64,000 bases of DNA from positions 6,431,001-6,495,000 of the forward strand of contig CM063298.1 in NCBI GenBank assembly GCA_032173965.1, written 5' to 3'. Positions 1 through 11,900 of this stretch are shown piece by piece. Within the stretch, counting starts at the first letter, position 1. Each line of letters begins with the position of its first letter. A program made the translations under genes and the position numbers. Below the pieces are notes generated by a model that was not told where the DNA came from, made no database searches, and saw only the letters and a program-made list of their open reading frames with translations. This stretch comes from Sitta carolinensis (lineage: Eukaryota > Chordata > Aves > Passeriformes > Sittidae).

Positions 1-2095
1 TCTGTCTGGTTGGGATTTGACCCTGCACTTTTATCTCTTATCCCTTAGAGTGTTTTCTACCTATATCTTAGGTCTACTAAGGGCTTGAGTCCTTTATTTT
101 TTTCTCTACTACAGCAGTGTCCCATTCCTACAGCCCCTTTGGCTTTCCCTGGCACTCAACAGGCGCTCTAGGATTGCAGCAATGCTCTGAGTAAGGATGC
201 AGCACTCCAGGATGGATGGACTACAATTGGAGGAGAGCAAAAGGGAGCAGAGAAGGCCAATGGTGGAGGTGGAGAGGCTCTGCTTTGTATTTAAATCCAG
301 TTCAATCCTTTGCCAGCTGAATTGGTTTTGACAGGGCCCAGATGGAAACAGTTCATGCACATGAAGGAAAGAGCCATCACTTAGTGAGAGGCAAAGCTGA
401 CCTGGCAGAAGGCACAAGAGGGTCGGGATGCCATGCTGCAAAAAAATGTCTCTGCATGTAGGGGATGGGGGAGCAACCACTGTAGAGGGGGATCTGTGCC
501 ATCATGCAGCTCTGCCCAGGAAGGAGATAACTCACATACCCAAAAACCTGGCCAGGTGCATCAGGTATGCAGAGATTTCTTTGCTTAAGCAAAGAGAAGT
601 GTGATGTTTTGGCATAGGAATAAGGATGGTTCCTGCTGGTGTCCTTCTAGAGTGAGGTTCCATCATGGTGGGGTCCCCACAGAAGGACACCAGGGATCAG
701 TCTGGCTCCAAAGGCTTTGCAAGATCAAAAGGCAAAGGCAGGACCAGCCTGGGAGGGCAAGATGGCAACACCTCAGCACAGTGGAACTGGAAACAGGCCA
801 GCATCCATGACCATGCTTCCCCAGATGGGATGTCTGGCCTTGCTTGGGTTGGGCTCTTCATCACAATTAATTCCAGTATAAAACATAATAAATGAGAAGA
901 AATAAAAATGGCTTAGCAAGCTCCAGCCCTTGGATGTGCTTCTGGTGTCTACAACCCCTACCAGACCTGACTGGACCTCTTGTCCATCACTGCTAACATT
1001 GTTCATAGCATTTCCAGAGGAAAACCCAAGCCTTCTCCTAAACTTAGGAGCCAGAGGCTGGTGCGGCTGGAAAGTAGGAGGTTGTGGCTTCTTGCAGAAT
1101 ACAGGTTTATGGGCACAATTACAGCTCCTGGGTCTGAAGCTCACTGCATCTTTTCACCTCTGCAACAATGAATTTTTCAAGCCAAGGATGCACTGGGAGA
1201 CCTGGTGCCTCCGTTTTACTTCTCCCAGATGACTAGCATGGGCCATGTCCCTGTGAGGCCAGGAATGGACCATAAGCAAAATTCATTAAGGTGTTGCCCC
1301 TACTTGGACCACACCAAGCCCATGCCAGGCAAACAAGTTGGGAGGGGCCTCTGCTTCTTTCCAAGAAAATCTAGTAAATTTGATCCCTAGCTCTAGCAAA
1401 AGAAGCAAAACCCCACTGTTTTCCCAAAAGCCTTGGGGCTCTTGAGGCAGGGAGGGAGGGCCAGCAAGAGTTTTGTGTGTCAAAGAATCTCAGCTCACTG
1501 GCCAGTGGCCAAGGACTTTTCATGTGGATTTCCAGCCTCTGCCAGGAGACTCTCAGATGCTGGAAGAGCCTTTAATTCAAACCAGGTGCCTCTGAAAGGA
1601 AAACACTCAGAAAGACGAACTTGATCACTTTCCCTCAAGAAAAAAAAAAGTATAATAATGAAGGCAATCGTGCACATTTCAGTGAATGATCCTTCCTGGC
1701 ACAGCTCTCCATGCTCCCAACTGCCCACTCCAACCATGGAAACTGAAACCTCTGGTGGGCAGGAGGGAGAAGAGCCAAGCCCAGCACCCGCAAAGGAGCC
1801 CCAGGCTGGTCAAAATCCACCACAAACAACTTTTGTCACCCTGCCCTGCTCTGTTCATGAGCTGAGCATCAGCTCTCCCTCAAGCTACTTGAGAGCACCA
1901 GAGGGAAGCTGCAGCTCAGGAGTGATCCCTGCTGGGAAGCTGGGATGGACAACAACAATGGCACCAACACCAGCCAGTCCCCAGCCTTCACTGCTGCAAA
2001 CCAGCTGCTCTCCCAAATCCAGTGCTTGTCGAACAGAGCCATAAATAACCACAGAGAGACTCAGGAGGAAGGGGGACCTGCCTCCCCAGACCTAC
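1..2095 (-). other. Intron 3 of CACNA1G (partial), non-coding
   Basis: This is sequence 3' of the exon 3 donor in the direction of transcription. I found no S3-S4 exon (no arginine-rich S4 codons in either phase) and no recognisable repeat family. Open frames here have no protein-like features. Confidence 0.75.
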
Positions 2096-2229
2096 CCTGC
2101 AATGACGATGAAGAAGTCCAGGCGGTTCCATGTGTCTCCCAGGTAGCATTTCTTTCCAAAAATCCCCAGTGCAATCATTTTGATGATCATTTCCACAGCA
2201 AAGAAGGCAAAGATGAAGTCATCAAAGCT
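2096..2229 (-). CDS. CACNA1G: CACNA1G exon 3: domain I S2, S2-S3 linker, start of S3
   Basis: The 134-bp exon has an intact frame of 44 codons plus two bases. It encodes [20 protein letters not shown] (S2, with the Glu that acts as counter-charge to the voltage sensor), the short linker [15 protein letters not shown], and [10 protein letters not shown] (start of S3, with the conserved Asp of the gating-charge transfer centre). Mammalian Cav3.1 as I recall it reads AFDDF and MVVKMVA here, so the differences are conservative. The acceptor is strong: a long pyrimidine tract ending TTTTGCAG^AGC (AG at 2230-2231). The donor is GCAGG^GTAGGT (intron starts 2095), leaving phase 2, which fits the Gly codon at the usual exon 3/4 junction of the family. 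Confidence 0.95.
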
Positions 2230-2720
2230 CTGCAAAAGAAAGGAAGGGAGGAGGGATGCTCCTGCACACTTGCACCAAGGGAGGGAATTAGAAACCTGAG
2301 TCCAGCAAGGTCTCCTCTTGCATCTCTAAAAGCTAAATCCTGGGAAGCTGTGCTGAGAGCAGCTCTGTGTCTTCCCCAGCCCAGATGGTCCAACTACAAC
2401 CATAGTGCCAGGGTAATGGGACAAGTATATTTTGGGCTCCACTTTCACTGACCACTAGATGGTTGGCCTTCCCTAAGCACTCCAAGAAAGGTTGGCTAGG
2501 CTGGGGCTGGCACAGCCAGGCAAGGGCTTTGCCTGACAGCACTGCCTGTTCTCATCCAAGCACCAAACCCAGCATTTTCCAAGTGCAGACAGGACAGACA
2601 GTGGAGGCAGGACCTGTCATCCTGGGACACAATGCCACCATGGCTGGAGCCAGCTCAGTCCTTCCCTCTCCACAACAACCTGAGGCTGCTGTTGAGCTTC
2701 CAGCAGTGCTGGGGCCATAC
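2230..2720 (-). other. Intron 2 of CACNA1G, 491 bp
   Basis: A short intron with GT-AG ends: GTATGG donor at 2720 and CAG acceptor at 2230. Its last 30 bases before exon 3 are a good pyrimidine tract on the minus strand. Nothing else recognised. Confidence 0.9.
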
Positions 2721-2831
2721 CTGGAGAATCCTGCAGCGCGGCGAGTCGCAGGCAATGTCCTCGCAGGGTGGAACATGCCCAGTGTTACACAGTTGAGTAG
2801 GATCACCAGCATGCTGACCCTCTCAAACCAC
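2721..2831 (-). CDS. CACNA1G: CACNA1G exon 2: domain I S1 and S1-S2 loop, with one-base deletion
   Basis: The exon starts with G (completing Pro of CNP), then encodes [20 protein letters not shown], which is transmembrane segment S1 of domain I. It should continue with the extracellular loop [16 protein letters not shown], which carries cysteines conserved in T-type channels. The loop is present but in the next frame: between the TTC at 2773-2771 and the TGC at 2765-2763 there are five bases (CACCC) instead of six. The exon is therefore 111 bp where 112 bp is expected. Without correction the frame runs to a TGA at 2189-2187 in exon 3. Acceptor: TGTGTGCAG^G at 2832-2833, with a poor pyrimidine tract and another AG 10 nt upstream. 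Donor: CTCCAG^GTATGG, intron starting at 2720. A homopolymer assembly error is likeliest; a real null allele is possible. Confidence 0.93.
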
Positions 2832-3079
2832 CTGCACACACCTGTCAAGGAGGCAACAGACCCAGAGGTGCATCCACAAGAAGCCACAACTGAATTGGAA
2901 AGGATTTCCTGGTCTTTAAGGGCAGGAGCAGACCAGCTTCCCTATGTTAGATGTTATCTGGGTTTACATATTGTGGTACCTGCACGCGTTCTCCGCATGT
3001 TGCCATCAGTGGCTACAGCTGATGTGAAAACCACTCTAAAATGGAAGTTGCACAGCAAAAGTGCTGAGTGCTGATGTGA

Positions 3080-3330
3080 TGGATTAAAACATTTAATTAA
3101 CCGAGCAATATCAACTTCTAGAAAAAAACTAAAAAACCCCACAGCATTAATCTCCTCTCCTGGCGTTTTACAGAAAAGCACTTTAACAACATTACAATTT
3201 CTATTAACCATGTCACAGCTTATCCCAGGGGCGTTTCCCTAAAGGCACTGCTTGAACTTTCATTCCCAATCCAAATTAAGACCGCCAAAACCATTAATGA
3301 ACTGCCTAAAAGCCTTTAAGTGAGGGCCAG
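3080..3330. promoter_or_regulatory. AT-rich island near exon 2, possible conserved element
   Basis: An AT-rich block with several TTAAT/ATTAA homeodomain-type cores (for example TTTAATTAACC near 3091), 250 bp from exon 2, inside otherwise GC-richer intron. Only base composition and motifs support it. Confidence 0.2.
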
Positions 3331-6120
3331 CAGAGTCCATTCCCTACCCTGCCTCCTGTCTCTTGGAGCAATTTTTAAAGAGCTAGGCTTCTGAGACAGA
3401 TGTTGGATGCACTTTTGGGGCAGAATAAAGTGTGCTGCTGCACACCCACAGGGATATTTCAAACCTGGTACCCAATTCCTGATTCCTTCTGGGGGCATAT
3501 CCAGGAGCATAGAGATGGAAATCCAGGCACTGGTTCAGTGTGATGCTGGTGTTATCTTCCAGCCTAGCATGAAAAACACCCTCTTGACTGCCAGAACCCA
3601 CAGACAGCAGGGCCATACTCCTGCCTGAGTGCCAGCAACAGCTTCTATGCTCCAGGAAAATAAGCATGGCCCTTGTCAGACTAGAGTTTTCACTGCAACA
3701 CAGCAGCGGGTGGTGTTGAGGAGCCCGTGCTGTAGTGTTATCTGCCTAGAGAAGGGGAAGGTGAGGATGAATCAGCAGGTGCCTCCCCCCTGGGCATGGG
3801 GGTCTGGGGCTGGAAGCTCCCTCCAGCCATCTTGGGCAAATTCCTGGAAAACCACATGGGCCTGAATCGTGGTTTGGTTGTCAGCAATCTGGATCTTTTA
3901 ATCCAGAGAAATTTACAGGATATTGGGATACACATTCCAACTGTCAGGTTGGGGCTATGGATATTTAGCCTAAATACTACTACTAGGATATATAGCCTAG
4001 ATATATTCTTGTGGGGGCAGGTGTGGAGGGCAGCCAGAAGAGGGGGCAGCTACTGAAGGGAATCCCCAATTTGGGAGACTGGTAAGATCCCCCAGCAGAA
4101 CCAGCCATGTCCAAGGCTCTGCCAGCAAGGAACTGCAAAGCCCTTGGGAACATTAAGAGCTAGAAAACACCATGTATGATCCCAAAATGGTGACAGAAGG
4201 GAATGTCACCTGCATGGGCTATGCAAGATATGCAGCAGGGAAGTGAGGAGATCCCAGGACAGCTGGGTTGGTTGGACCTGTGGAGACAGATGGACAAGTC
4301 TGCAGAAAGTCAAAGATACGTTCAAGTTCTTCCATGGCAGTGGACAAGAGCCTTCACCGGATGTAGATCTCCTCCACACACTCCATCCCAGCTGGGGGTG
4401 CTTTTGTCCCAGTGGGCAGCTGCTGATGCTGGCTGGGGCATGCAAACTCCTGGGCAAGCAGAGATGGGCACACAACCATGGTGGGCATCAGCTTGGAGCT
4501 ACTCTGATCTCACCTCCTCCCTGTCCAAAACCCAGCACTGCCCTAATGCTCACCCAGGGCAGCTGAGCAGAGCCACATACCCATGTCTAGCACAGAGGGA
4601 TGAGCAAGGGCTGAAATGGAAGAGCACAGGATTGCACCAAAGACACCCTCCCTGTCCCTCCCTGCCATGCCACAGTCTAACGATGCCTCAGATGCCCCTC
4701 AATACTCATTAGAGTGCTGGCACTGGTACCAGTGACTGATTGCAAATGGAGGGAATCCAGGAGAGGGCAGCCCCCCAAGATGCCACAACCTGCCACACAT
4801 AGGGCAACAGCTGTGGCCAGCAGGGAGATTTGGGGACCAGAACCACATCTGTACCCCCAAGAGGGTCTCCATGGTGGAGCCAGCAGCCCCTACCTGCCCA
4901 AAGGCACACTGCCCCAGGCCAGCCCCTCCCGTCTTGGCACAGCCATGGCCTCCCCCCTGCTGCCCACCCTGGCTATGGTGAAAGTCCCCCCATCCTATCC
5001 TGTTCCACTCTCTCAGGGATGCCCTCCCCACATCCCAACTTGTCTTGCAGGAACAAACATCTGCAGGCAGGAAAACAGCCTGGAGAGGGAGGGGGAGCAG
5101 AAGGAGTGTTTATTTGCTGACTGCAAAGGGTTTCTTTACCCCAAATTTAACTGCAGACCACTTAGCAGCACATTTCTCCCTGGAGCACATACATTTCAGT
5201 CCAATGTAACACTTCACCCTGATTAAATATTCCCGGGACAGGCACCCCAGCAGTGCTGAGGGCAGTATGTTAATGTGCAGCTGATAGATCAGAAGGTTGG
5301 GGGGGTGTTATTTTTTATTCTCCTCTTTTTTTTTTTTTTCCAACTGAATGAAAATTCAAGCTCTTTCTTCTGCTAATGGGATTTTCAGAGGCACACAAAG
5401 TGCTGCTGGCTATGGCTTTGTACCGACCCTCCTTTGAGCCAAGAGGCTGATAAAGGGAAACTCTTCAATTAGCAAAAGCAGAAGGTGCTTTTTTGAATGC
5501 CTTTCACTGCTGCAGCGCAGGCAAGGAAGGGGCAAAGGGGCTTTGGGGAAGCACCAGAGACAGTGCTGGTCCCTAGCAAGCAATTCAGGTAAGGAGGAGA
5601 ATACTTGAAAGGAGGGGCAGAGGTGGCATTGCCACCACCACGGTGTCGAACTGAGCCCACAGCCCTCACTGCATGAGATGAATATTTGCTGGGAGCAGAG
5701 CTGACCTTCAGGGTCCTGCCTCCTTCTCACATGAAACAGGGCTGATAGTTAAAAGAAAAAGGATAAATAATAGGGTTCATGCCCACACGGCAGGTGATCA
5801 CCCCATCCACTCCCCACCCCATGGGTGCCAGAAAGTTACCACTTTCAAGGGTCACCTGCTCATCCCAGTGTATTCTTAAAAATCCACATTTCTACCATCA
5901 ATGCGCTCAAGGCAGGCAGCCAAAATCCTCACATATTCTTTTCAACTAAAAAAAATCTGTTTCTGCCACACAGAAATTTGCAGTAACACTTCTGTTGTAA
6001 CCTGACTCTTAAAATTCGTAAGATAGCAAGGACAAAAGAAAAAAAGGAAAATGTCCACAAGTTATTCACTTGTTTCGAAAGGAGCCTTTGAAAGAGCAAG
6101 AGCCCTCAGCCCCTTCCCAC
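3331..6120. other. Intron 1 segment, nothing recognised
   Basis: Non-coding, average composition. Contains a T14 run (5326-5339). No transposon family or exon recognised. Confidence 0.6.
5326..5339 (+). repeat. T14 homopolymer
   Basis: Uninterrupted run of 14 T. Confidence 0.9.
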
Positions 6121-6330
6121 CACTGACGCTCCCAGGGCCACCTGTCTGCGTTCCACAGCACCTGACCTTTCATAATTAAGAGGCAAGAGTCCCAGATTCA
6201 ATTAGCCAGCACTACCAGCCTAATATAATTAAGAGAAAGATATTGCATTATGCTTGCTATGATTTGGTTGCAGAAATTTGGATCAAATTCACCAGTGAAT
6301 GAATTAAATCAGGATCTGTTGCCCAAGGGC
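6120..6330. promoter_or_regulatory. AT-rich island, possible conserved element
   Basis: Repeated ATAATTAAGAG (near 6172 and again near 6226), TCAATTAGCC and a TGCATTATGC block, all homeodomain/POU-like, in a short AT-rich island bounded by GC-richer sequence. Function is inferred. Confidence 0.25.
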
Positions 6331-6604
6331 AGTAGTAACCAGGTGAGATGCTCTGTCCAGCTGCATCCCAGGCTCTCTTCAAGGATCCAGAGCACTTGCA
6401 CTGCTTCTCATGGGCTCTTTGGCTTGGGGGTGAGAAGAGCAAGCACCTCAGTATCTCAGAGATGAGGGTCCCTTTCCCTGGGGGAAGTGCCACTGATCAA
6501 GCCAAGTACGGAGGGGAGCATTTGGCGATGCTTTGCAGGGACACACACTCTTCTATGGGATTAATATTTATTTCTTCCCTTGATGCTTTTCTATTCCCAG
6601 GTAG

Positions 6605-6677
6605 CTCACACCATTCCCCCTCTCCTCCATCCCTGAATCCCTCTCTCTCTCCCTCCCTGACCCTTCCTCCCACCCTC
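6605..6677 (+). repeat. Polypyrimidine tract
   Basis: C/T-rich run with CTCTCTCTCCCTCCCT, interrupted by a few purines. It is purine-rich in the gene's sense strand. Confidence 0.6.
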
Positions 6678-8893
6678 TGGCACAGCAGCAGCTCCAAGGA
6701 CATGTGCTTGTGTCCTGCCATTGCTGCGAAGTGGGGTGGGACAGCCCTCAGCCCACACCCCCACACACGCCCCCTCCCAGTGTGATGGGAGCAGGGCTCC
6801 ATGGGCAAGGGAGTGCAGCCTGACAGCACCAGGGCCTGCAGGTTTGTATCACACAATCAAACTCAACCATAGGAAAGCATAAAACCCCCTGGATCCAGAC
6901 AGGTGACACTGGGCTCTCTCTGCTGCCTGTTTTTTAGGGCAAGGAGTCATCATTTCAACCCAGGGATCACATCCAGGACCAAATTCCCCAGCAGCACCCA
7001 CAACCATCACTTCTGTGCCAGGAAAAGCCCTCACTCACTGGGACAGTGGCTGGGATTTGACAAATGTGTGGAAAGCACTGGCAAGGCCTGAAAATTTTTG
7101 TGTAAATGTGATGTGAAAATTGGGTTGAAATGACAGCCTTCCTCTGCAGTGTCACCAAGTCCCACCAGCTTAGGAGTGACACCGGGATAAGCTGCAGACG
7201 TTAATGAGAGTGGAGTTTTAGGCTTCATTCATATCATCAATTCCAGAAATAGTCCCCCTTTGACAGGAGCATAATGGCACTTCCAGGGGCTGGCCTTTGG
7301 GGGGGCGGGAGAAGGCAGGGACTAAAATCCTAAAACATTAATTTAGGCCATTTGCAAGGGAAGTTAAAAGTCCTCAGAATTAATCTGCCTCACAGATGAA
7401 AATAATAACCCCTTCCTAGCTTTGCCTCTGACTGCACCAAGCCAACTGGAAAAGACTCTTCATGTCATGCCCAGTTAAAGGTTATAGGATTCCCATCACA
7501 ATCCTGGACATTTCATTAGATTTTTTTTTTTCCTACCACATTCCTTTGAAAGCAAGAGCAGCGTCTGTATTTTGCTTTTAGCATTTGCAGGAAGCATTTC
7601 TACCTCTGTGGAATGCCAGAGGAGCTCTCAAAGTATCTCTATCCAGTGAATCCACTTCCCTGACCTGCAGCAGAGCACTGGCAGGGATCTGCCCCCAGTG
7701 TCATTGTAACATGTTTTTTATCCTACAGCTTTGCCCTCCTAGATGTTTTTCCAGGTCTGCTCCCACATGTCCCTGAGGGACACAAGCACAGGATGAAGCA
7801 GGGAAGATGCTGCGGGTTTACAGCCCTTTCTGCAGCATCACAGCAGCACAGCAGCAGGAGACTTGCTGTCCCCTGTCAGGATGGGAAGCCCCAGCATGCT
7901 CATGGCACACGTGTGATGGAGCACTTGCCTTCTGCCCTGCAGTCTGCAGGGATTTGTGCCAGGCAAGTTCCATCGCCAGGGCATTCCTGGAAAGCAAAGC
8001 TGAGAGGCTCCTCCAGTGGGGCTGCACAAAGGGCTTTAAAAATTCAAGCACTGCTCAAAGAGTGTTTCCATTTTGACTGCGTGGCAGTCTGCCCCATCCT
8101 GGGTCACTGCAGCTGGCAGGCTGAGGAGACACTGCCAGGAGCTAGCATGACCCCTCTGAGCCTGGCATATCCCCATCCAAAGGCTCTGAGCTGGGAAAAA
8201 GCCAGGCAGGAGCATCACTGCTCTGCAGTTCTTTGAAACTGCTTCCTTCCCAGTGCAGACAGACCCAAGAGGTTCTTTTAATTCATACAGCTTCACAATT
8301 AAACCTGAGAAACCAAACCAGAGTGATTATTCATGGCAGTGTTTTTGGAAATGTCATCTCTAATTAATTTTGGCTTGCAGATGTTCAAAGGGATGCACTG
8401 CTGGCTGCTTCCCTCTGCCATGAAAGGCAGCACCCTGCTCCCATCCTGGTAGGACCATGGAGTCCCTAATGGCCCCATAACATAAGAGGGACTTTAAAGC
8501 CCAAAAGTGGAGGAAAAGGGGCATTTCAGGGAGCAATCATCTTATCATTCTTCTCCCAAGGACTTAGAATCAGCACTGTCAGATGAAGACAGAGATGCTC
8601 TCTGCCTGTGAGATCCAGCCACCTCTGAAGGGTGAGGTAGGATTTGCTCAGCAGTGTGGAGGAGCCCTGTTCAGCCACCCAAGTGATGAGGAAAAGATTA
8701 ATGCCGTATTTAGAGGGGATCAAGAGTGACAAAAAAAAGGTTGTTTGGTGAAAAAAAGAAATTGAAACCCTGATGAGGTTCTTATTTGTCTTACAGTTTC
8801 AGTATTGTTTCCTGGTAACCTTTTAGATTTCTACTTTAAGGACTTTTTTTTCCAGCAACCAAAAGGGTTTAAAATATTATTGCTTAAAGAGAG

Positions 8894-8909
8894 AAAAAAA
8901 AAAAAAAAA
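8894..8909 (+). repeat. A16 homopolymer
   Basis: Uninterrupted run of 16 A. Confidence 0.9.
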
Positions 8910-11900
8910 TCCTGCAAGCTGAGTGACTTGCATAATCTCCAAACTTCAGGAACTAGAGCTTTTGAGCAAAGCCCTACATATTGCTTGCAATTAACTCCTG
9001 AGCTGGGAGGACTGGGCTGCTGGCAGCCCAGCCCTGGGACCAGCATCTGCAAGGATGGGTGCTTTAATAAAATAAATATAATATAAAGTAATAAGATTTC
9101 AAGCAAGAGCACTTCAGGCTAAATTTATTTTGGCTTTTCATCCCAGTCCTTCCCTCCTCCTCACACCTGTCTCAGCACCAAGAGCAGTGACCAAAAGAAA
9201 AGCCCAAAATAAGTAGTGCAAAGGGTCAGTGCACAGCCCCAGTGCTGGTCTAGCAGGATGGGTCAAGTGGGAGCCCCATGGAGTTCACCAGCTCTTTCAC
9301 CAGCCAAAACCATGTGCTGGGACCCCAACTCCCACTCCCCTACATCTCCTGAAGAGAAGAGCAGAAAAGAAGACGATGAAGCCTCACTCACCCCAACTAA
9401 GCTCCATAGAAGCGTCATCTTCCCCCATACTCCCTCTCCCAACAGTTTGGCACCTTCAGTTAACATACGGGTGACTCAAGCACTCCTCCCATTCATGCCA
9501 CCAGAGTGGGGCTGCAGAGGTGGGAGCATGTCCCCATCCTCTTCCCAGACCTGTCCCTCCCAGCTCCCAGCTCAGCCTCTGCACCAGCCATCACCTCCTG
9601 TGACAGAGCCAGGGGATGGGTTCTCTCCCAGAAGCTCACACATGGCATTACAAAGATGTTGTCATGAACAGTAAAATCCTTCCTAATGGTCAGGGAGACT
9701 GGGGCTACCAGTTAAAATACTCTCAATATGCCAAAGCCATTACTCATTTAAGACTTTTTCCCCCACGACACTTTATAAAGTGCACAGTGGATGGACACTA
9801 AGCCCACAAATATATATATTTAAACTCACTCACTGTAAACGTCCCTTAATAGCACCTTTCCCTAAAGATCAGCAGTGCTGGTTGCTTTCCAGGACATATC
9901 TGTAACACCCAGCAATACCACCCCCTCACAATGCACAGCCCCAGCCACACTCCAGGACAGAGGAAAACCCATGGAAATCCAGGAAATGCTGCAGCACAGG
10001 CAGATGCATCTTACCCTGCTGCTGACACAGAGGGCACCTCGTGCAAAGCTGCCAGAGGCATCTCTTCCTCACTAAGGAATTCTGGATATTTGGGATACTA
10101 CTAAGTTTCTGCCATCCATGATTCTGCTTGCTGCTACACTCAAGACAAAAACTGTTATGCAAGGCTGCCTAAACAAGTTGCAGTGAAATCTTTGTAACAT
10201 CCTACACCTAGTTGGGATATGTCACATATTTGTCTTATTTTGTTCCTTCTTTGTCCTTTTTTTAGTTTCCGTCTACTTTTTCCCCCTTGGAAGTACGCTG
10301 GTTCCCATGGAAACAGTGATGTTATGGGTATGGACAGAGCTCCAGTGACGTCCACAAGTTCAATATAAAAGCAGACTTATGTAACAGTTGGTGAAATGAA
10401 GGAATTGAAGGGATGGCTCTGCATGGCCACACATGTGGCATCAGGACTGCTGTGCCAAGGAGACTGTGCTGGTAAGACAAGTTCACACTGGAGGCAGAAG
10501 GAATGACAGGACAGGGAAGAGGAGTTTCCAGACTTGTGGAAAGATGGATGAGGTTAAAACTAGTCCTAAGCATATATATCTGTATCATTTTTTATCTATT
10601 TAGTTTATTATTTATATTTTAATATTGATGTATTTCCTTGAAGAACATCTCTCATCCTCTGCTGCCAGAGCAGAGGGTAGATGAGATCCATGGTATCAAC
10701 CCTGGAAACAGAAACTCTCCTGCCTGCACTCACTAGGAGCTAAAGGAGCACAGCCTGATCCTTGCTGCTGCCCCAGCCACAGGATGGAGGCACTAGCTGA
10801 CTGCCTGGCTCCATGGCCAGGGAAGGAGATCCCCTCTGAGCCAGGCCTGCCTGAAGCATTGTCAGGAGGCTCCTGCAGGCTTCAAAGTCTGAGCAAATCA
10901 GGTGCATTTCCTCTTTTTTGCAAACCTGTGATTTAAATCCCTTCCTAGGGCAGTGCACAGATGGAGGGGATGTCCTCTCCTCCTCCCCCTCCTCCTCTGC
11001 CATCAGTCCCCAAGGAAGAAGCCTGAACAGCTTCCAAAATGAGACATTTCCATGCCCAGAGACATGCCACCTTGAGCCCCCACTTCCCACAGAGGCTTGG
11101 CTGGCAGGCACCACACTGCACAAAGCCAAGACCTCCAAAAATCAATGTATTAATAAAGCCAGGGAAGCGACAGGCTGAATACATCCCAGGGACGTGCTGG
11201 GGAAAACAAGCCTGTGCTAATTGTCCTGGCAGCTCCTCTGCTTCCCTTACAATGCCTGACAAGCTCACTCTCTGCTTCCCCCAACACTGGGTTAACCCTC
11301 CTTGGACAGGAAAACTCTGTGCCCACACCTGCAGAGCCAAAATATTCCTTGTGGAGCCAATGTAGTCCCTGTGAAGATCAGCACCCTGCCTGTCACAGAT
11401 GAAACAGGCTCTCTGCCTCCCTCCACAGACCTCTCCCCTGGGGACCACTCTCCTCCCCAGCCACATACCACTGGAGGATGCAGCCCTCTGAGCCCCCAAC
11501 CCCCCACATGAGCTCAAACCATATCCCAGCCTATTAAATATACACAAAGTAAGCACACGAAAGATTCATCCAGGGCAGGGAATGTCATCAGGGTAGTGCA
11601 GAAGATGGGATAGGTCTGCAGGGTCACTACCATCTCTGCTGATTAATCCAGCACATCCCTAATCACCCAGACAAGTGATGGTGCCAGGATGGCACCAAGT
11701 GAGGACCACACAAGCAGATGAACATGGGGAAAAACAGGAATTACAGCTGGTCTGCATGTTCCCTGCAGCAGACCTAGCTGGATCTTGGGCAGAGGGAGAG
11801 GGAATTCCCTCTGCTGACTGAGGGCCAGGGGAAACCTCAGAGGAAGCTTGGTGAGCAAGCTAAGCAAACAACACCACTTCCATCCCAGACACATGATGTG

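Noticed and set aside
1945..2451. 168-codon plus-strand open frame
   Set aside because: It is the antisense shadow of CACNA1G exon 3.
2766..2768. Reading CACNA1G here as a processed pseudogene
   Set aside because: Introns, consensus splice sites, a CpG-island promoter and otherwise perfect conservation show a genuine gene locus; a single missing base does not support a retrocopy.
2463..3074. 203-codon plus-strand open frame
   Set aside because: It is the antisense shadow of CACNA1G exon 2.
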